Source: GCA-003244245 sp036494005 (GTDB lineage: Bacteria; Actinomycetota; Actinomycetes; Mycobacteriales; Pseudonocardiaceae). From it: a stretch of DNA of 64,000 bases. The position numbers and the translations under genes are program-made. Where the stretch lies: contig DASXOV010000074.1 of NCBI GenBank assembly GCA_036494005.1, positions 18,861 through 82,860 on the forward strand. The letters run 5' to 3'. The stretch's first letter is position 1. Each line of letters opens with the position of its first letter. This document shows positions 61,725 through 64,000 of this stretch, piece by piece. The notes beneath the pieces are model-generated. The model made no database searches and was not told the origin of the DNA. It was given only the letters and a program-made list of their open reading frames with translations.

Positions 61725-62362
61725 GCGCGGAGCCGGGCCAGTTGTACGCGATCAAACCGAAACCGCTGGTCCGTGCCGCGCAACTCACCGAGGACGCCGA
61801 CTGGGAAGCGATCGCCGCCTGGTGTGGCGGCCGTATCCGGACCTTCCCGACCGGCGGGCGGGAGCTGACCCTGCCGAACGACAACGACGACAGTGGCGGT
61901 TGGCCAGCCGGTCAAGGCGACTGGATCATCCGCGGCATCACGGGCCGGTTCTTCTGGCGCGACGCCGAGGCGTTCGGCGCTTACTACGCCCCCCACACAC
62001 AATCCCCCGAGGAGACACCGATGACCCCGCGCCGTGAACCTGCCCTGATCCTGGGCCTGATCGCCGCCATCGTGCAGATGGTCAGCGCATTCGTCCTGCC
62101 CCTGACCGCCGACCAGCAGGGTGTGATCAACGCTGTCGCTATCGCGATCACCGGGCTGGTCACCGCCGTCCTGGTCCACTCCGACCAGCTCGCGCCCGCG
62201 ATCCTCGGCGTGATCCAGGCGGCGCTGGCGCTCGGGCTCGCGTTCGGTCTGCACATGACCGCCGGGAATCAGGCGGTCATCATGGCGTTCGCTGCGGCCA
62301 TCGTGGCGGCGTTCGTCCGCACCCAGGTCACCGCGCACCCGGCCGCGGTGCGCGGCGTCTGA
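61721..62362 (+). CDS. Holin with N-terminal extension
   Basis: 214 aa from GTG 61721. Residues 1-100 form a soluble domain (YAIKPKPLVRAAQLTEDADW, IAAWCGGRIRTFPTGGRELT, GDWIIRGITGRFFWRDAEAF), a common small phage fold. An internal ATG at 62021 behind CGAGGAGAC would give a 113-aa protein with four membrane segments (LILGLIAAIVQMVSAFVLPL; INAVAIAITGLVTAVLV; AILGVIQAALALGLAFGL; AVIMAFAAAIVAAFV), a typical actinophage holin. Dual products from one frame are likely. Confidence 0.7.
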   Translation: MSAEPGQLYAIKPKPLVRAAQLTEDADWEAIAAWCGGRIRTFPTGGRELTLPNDNDDSGGWPAGQGDWIIRGITGRFFWRDAEAFGAYYAPHTQSPEETPMTPRREPALILGLIAAIVQMVSAFVLPLTADQQGVINAVAIAITGLVTAVLVHSDQLAPAILGVIQAALALGLAFGLHMTAGNQAVIMAFAAAIVAAFVRTQVTAHPAAVRGV

Positions 62363-62517
62363 TGCCCGTGATCATCGGCCTACTCGTTCTGTGGGTGGTC
62401 TGCGTCGTGGTCGGTCTCGCCGTCAAGGCACTGTTCTGGCTCGTGATCCTCGGTGTCGTCGCCTTCGCTGCTACTGCCATGGTGGGAGCCCTGCGGCACC
62501 GGCACCGAGAGGGCTGA
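62362..62517 (+). CDS. 51-aa two-pass membrane protein
   Basis: VIIGLLVLWVVCVVVGLAVK and LFWLVILGVVAFAATAMVG are two membrane spans with a basic RHRHREG end. ATG shares a base with the holin stop. Possibly a second holin or antiholin. Confidence 0.65.
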   Translation: MPVIIGLLVLWVVCVVVGLAVKALFWLVILGVVAFAATAMVGALRHRHREG

Positions 62518-62523
62518 CTGCAC

Positions 62524-62658
62524 ATGCGCGGACCTGACGGCGAGAACGCCCGGACTCGCATCGTCTCGGCGCGGCTCACCGAGGTAGAGATGAAGCAACT
62601 CCGCCAGCGGGCGGGACGGCGAGGGATGACCGTCTCCGACTACCTCCGCCAACGGTGA
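62524..62658 (+). CDS. Small ribbon-helix-helix protein
   Basis: 44 aa. TRIVSARLTEVEMKQLRQRA and GRRGMTVSDYLRQR match the strand-helix-helix of RHH/CopG-type DNA-binding proteins, as found in mobilisation and antitoxin genes. No ribosome site is obvious. Last gene of the rightward unit. Confidence 0.55.
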   Translation: MRGPDGENARTRIVSARLTEVEMKQLRQRAGRRGMTVSDYLRQR

Positions 62659-62809
62659 CGATCACAGGGACCCGGATACCCATCCCTCCATGGAGTCCTT
62701 TCATCGTGAGCACGCCGTACAACATCATCTGGCGCCAGCCATCCGTAGCATGAGCACACCAGTCCCCTGAGCTGTCCCGCGTGGTCGGCATCGACCCGGG
62801 ACACCAAGG
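62659..62809. other. Intergenic stretch
   Basis: No gene or clear repeat seen; ends at the convergent terminator. Confidence 0.4.
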
Positions 62810-62853
62810 AAGCGCCCCACCCTTGCGCCTGAGCGTGAGGGTGGGGCGCTTTT
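62810..62853. terminator. Convergent terminator
   Basis: AAGCGCCCCACCC (62810-62822) pairs perfectly with GGGTGGGGCGCTT (62839-62851); TTTTG on the plus side. It separates rightward lysis genes from the leftward regulator gene. Confidence 0.85.
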
Positions 62854-62868
62854 GTGCGTTCTGGGTGG

Positions 62869-63396
62869 TCAGCCGATGTGGCTGCCGACAGGCTCCTCGG
62901 CGAGCAGACGCCGGACCGCTTCCCGGACCGCGTCCGCGCGGGAGACTGCCGCGCGGGACGCCCACGCGTCCAGGCTGGGCAGCAGGTCGCCGAGACGAAC
63001 GTGCACGGCGCCGCCGACCTCGGGGCGGCCGGGTCCGCGCTCGTCCTCGATCTCGCCGAAGTACTTCTGCGCCGCGTCCTCTTCCGCGTTGAAGATCAGC
63101 CAGTCGCGGGCGTCGTCCTCGGTGACGTACGAGTAGGTGTCGACCTCGCCCTGCCAGTTGGACCAGGTGCGCAGCACCCAGCGACCCTTGGCGGTGCGGT
63201 AGAGACCCTGGCCGCGGTTCTGGTCGCGAGTGTTGACGTCGGCCAGGTTGGAGCCGTCGAACACGGCCTTGTCGCCGTGCCAGTACGTGGCGGACTCCTC
63301 GGTGAAGAACCCGGCGCGTCGGCGGGGTGCCTGCTCGTCGGACTCCCACGGGTCGTAGCTGTCGGTGTCGGTCTCAGTAACGTAGATGCGGGTCAT
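62869..63396 (-). CDS. RHH autoregulator with novel N-terminal domain
   Basis: 175 aa behind GGAGGACCCG. The N-terminal 110 residues contain SATYWHGDKAVFDGSNLADV, GLYRTAKGRWVLRTWSNWQG and DARDWLIFNAEEDAAQKYFG, a compact domain known from uncharacterised mobile-element proteins. The C-terminal 45 residues, AVHVRLGDLLPSLDAWASRA and SRADAVREAVRRLLAEE, are a ribbon-helix-helix. Its promoter is flanked by two matching palindromic sites, so it probably represses itself. Candidate lysogeny or copy-control regulator. Confidence 0.7.
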   Translation of the reverse strand: MTRIYVTETDTDSYDPWESDEQAPRRRAGFFTEESATYWHGDKAVFDGSNLADVNTRDQNRGQGLYRTAKGRWVLRTWSNWQGEVDTYSYVTEDDARDWLIFNAEEDAAQKYFGEIEDERGPGRPEVGGAVHVRLGDLLPSLDAWASRAAVSRADAVREAVRRLLAEEPVGSHIG

Positions 63397-63417
63397 CGGG
63401 TCCTCCGTAGAACGGTG

Positions 63418-63479
63418 TTTGGCGATATCGTTAATCTACGGTGGCCCGGTGACCCTTGTCAATAGGCGATATCGCCAAA
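63418..63479 (-). promoter_or_regulatory. Promoter between two matching operators
   Basis: Minus strand -35 TTGACA (63462-63457), 18-bp spacer, -10 TAGATT (63438-63433). TTTGGCGATATCGCC (63479-63465) lies just upstream and GGCGATATCG (63420-63429) just downstream, the latter read as TTTGGCGATATCGTT on the plus strand. The two sites are in opposite orientation, 36 bp apart. Confidence 0.75.
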
Positions 63480-63955
63480 CATCCGTGGCGTCCCTCCCGG
63501 CCCAGCAGACCGCTGCCGCGACACGCCCCCAGGATCGACACGCCGCCGCGAAATTTCGGCCTACACTCTGGCTTCTCGCGCGCGGGCGCGCGCGGGCGCG
63601 TTGGACCCCCCACCGGGCCACCCGCGCCCCCACCCGCGAAATTTCGTCCGAAATTTCGTCCCGCCCCACCACCACCGCGGCGACCAGCGCATCCACCACG
63701 CCGCCAACCTCTAGACCAGACCAGCCCCTCACCACCTCACTACCCCCAAGGTCTAGACCTGGGCCTAGAGCAGCAGGACCACCCCCTGACCAGCGGGCTA
63801 GGGCGCCTAGGGCGGACCGGCAGGAGCAAACACACACACTGTGTGGCGACCCACGGGCACACCCGCTCCTACCAGGGGCAGATGAGGCAGCACCCCCCCC
63901 TCCTGCCGGCGGTGTGTGTGTTTGTGTGCTCCACGACCAGTACGACCCAGCGCAA
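63480..63955. other. Non-coding, repeat-rich end region
   Basis: No credible gene. It holds a GCGCGCGGGC-type alternating tract (about 63577-63601), three CGAAATTTCG palindromes, several CTAG-centred sites (CTCTAGACC, GGTCTAGACC, GGGCCTAGAG, GGGCTAGGGC) between 63710 and 63810, and complementary CA-rich (63828-63842) and TG-rich (63911-63928) tracts that could pair. Such density of symmetric sites suggests an origin, packaging or partition region. Confidence 0.5.
63549..63658. repeat. Three CGAAATTTCG palindromes
   Basis: Copies at 63549-63558, 63637-63646 and 63649-63658; the last two are exactly 12 bp apart. They stand out as AT-rich islands in a very GC-rich stretch. Confidence 0.8.
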
Positions 63956-64000
63956 CGAGAAGGGCCGGTCACCTCACATGGAGGTGACCGGCCCTTCTCG
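63956..64000. terminator. 20-bp perfect hairpin at the window edge
   Basis: 63956-63975 pairs with 63981-64000 without mismatch around a 5-nt ACATG lo op. It contains GGCCGGTCACCTC. Probably a bidirectional terminator; any T-tract would lie beyond the window. Confidence 0.7.

Noticed and set aside
63436..63972. 178-codon minus-strand frame at the window end
   Set aside because: Runs through palindromes and simple tracts, overlaps the regulator promoter and has no folded-protein character.
1..64000. CRISPR array, rRNA genes or insertion sequences
   Set aside because: No regularly spaced direct repeats of 24-40 bp, no rRNA-like sequence and no transposase motifs were seen.

Overview
The window reads as most of the genome of a temperate siphovirus of a high-GC actinomycete, or the same phage carried as a prophage. 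GC is high throughout, GTG and occasional TTG starts are common, and stop/start overlaps of the ATGA and GTGA type are very frequent. A tyrosine integrase, a complete head-to-tail morphogenesis cassette in canonical order, and lysis genes are all present. The host is probably a Pseudonocardiaceae-like actinobacterium, but that is inference from composition and gene style. I found no DNA polymerase, primase or helicase, so replication genes are either host-supplied or outside the window.

Layout. 0-2.9 kb, minus strand: a translationally coupled block with a RecA-like (Sak4-type) ATPase and small zinc-cluster proteins. 2.9-8 kb: a Phd-like gene with a palindromic operator, a gene desert (4.36-4.89 kb) that can fold into a four-way cloverleaf, and an 800-codon TerD-domain protein whose N-terminal helix-turn-helix is split by a one-base frameshift. 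8-19.2 kb, plus strand: a densely coupled early operon with a PAPS-reductase-like enzyme, ASCH and HNH proteins, a C5-cytosine methyltransferase, two adenine/N4-type methyltransferases, an XF1762-type protein, a clamp-like protein and many small membrane or zinc-binding proteins. A leader motif, CCC[CT]TRCCGCA behind a hairpin, recurs before several of these genes.

19.3-27 kb: lysogeny and accessory region with a small HTH regulator, the integrase, an Acb2-like (cyclic-nucleotide sponge) protein, a DUF3892-like peptide and a PIG-V-like mannosyltransferase.

27.1-54.2 kb, plus strand: terminase small and large subunits, a portal-MuF fusion, XkdF-like protease, major capsid protein with an Ig-like insertion, a NUMOD3-type repeat protein, connectors, tail tube, tail assembly chaperone with a -1 slip site, tape measure, minor tail proteins (C1q-like, SGNH esterase, and a fibre with 24 repeats of 20 residues) and membrane proteins. 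54.2-58.5 kb: a GH25 endolysin lies within a minus-strand group of small genes.

58.6-63.4 kb: a papain-like protein, an Ig-like protein, an HNH lipoprotein, a DUF1353 protein, a holin nested in a longer frame, and a ribbon-helix-helix regulator whose promoter is flanked by two matching operators. The last 600 bases are non-coding and rich in palindromes.

How the parts fit: the RHH, HTH and Phd-like regulators and the integrase would set lysis/lysogeny. The methyltransferase block would modify phage or host DNA. The Acb2-like, mannosyltransferase, TerD-domain and lipoprotein-nuclease genes look like accessory functions acting in host defence evasion, surface alteration or superinfection exclusion. 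All functions are assigned by reading motifs; no database search was run.
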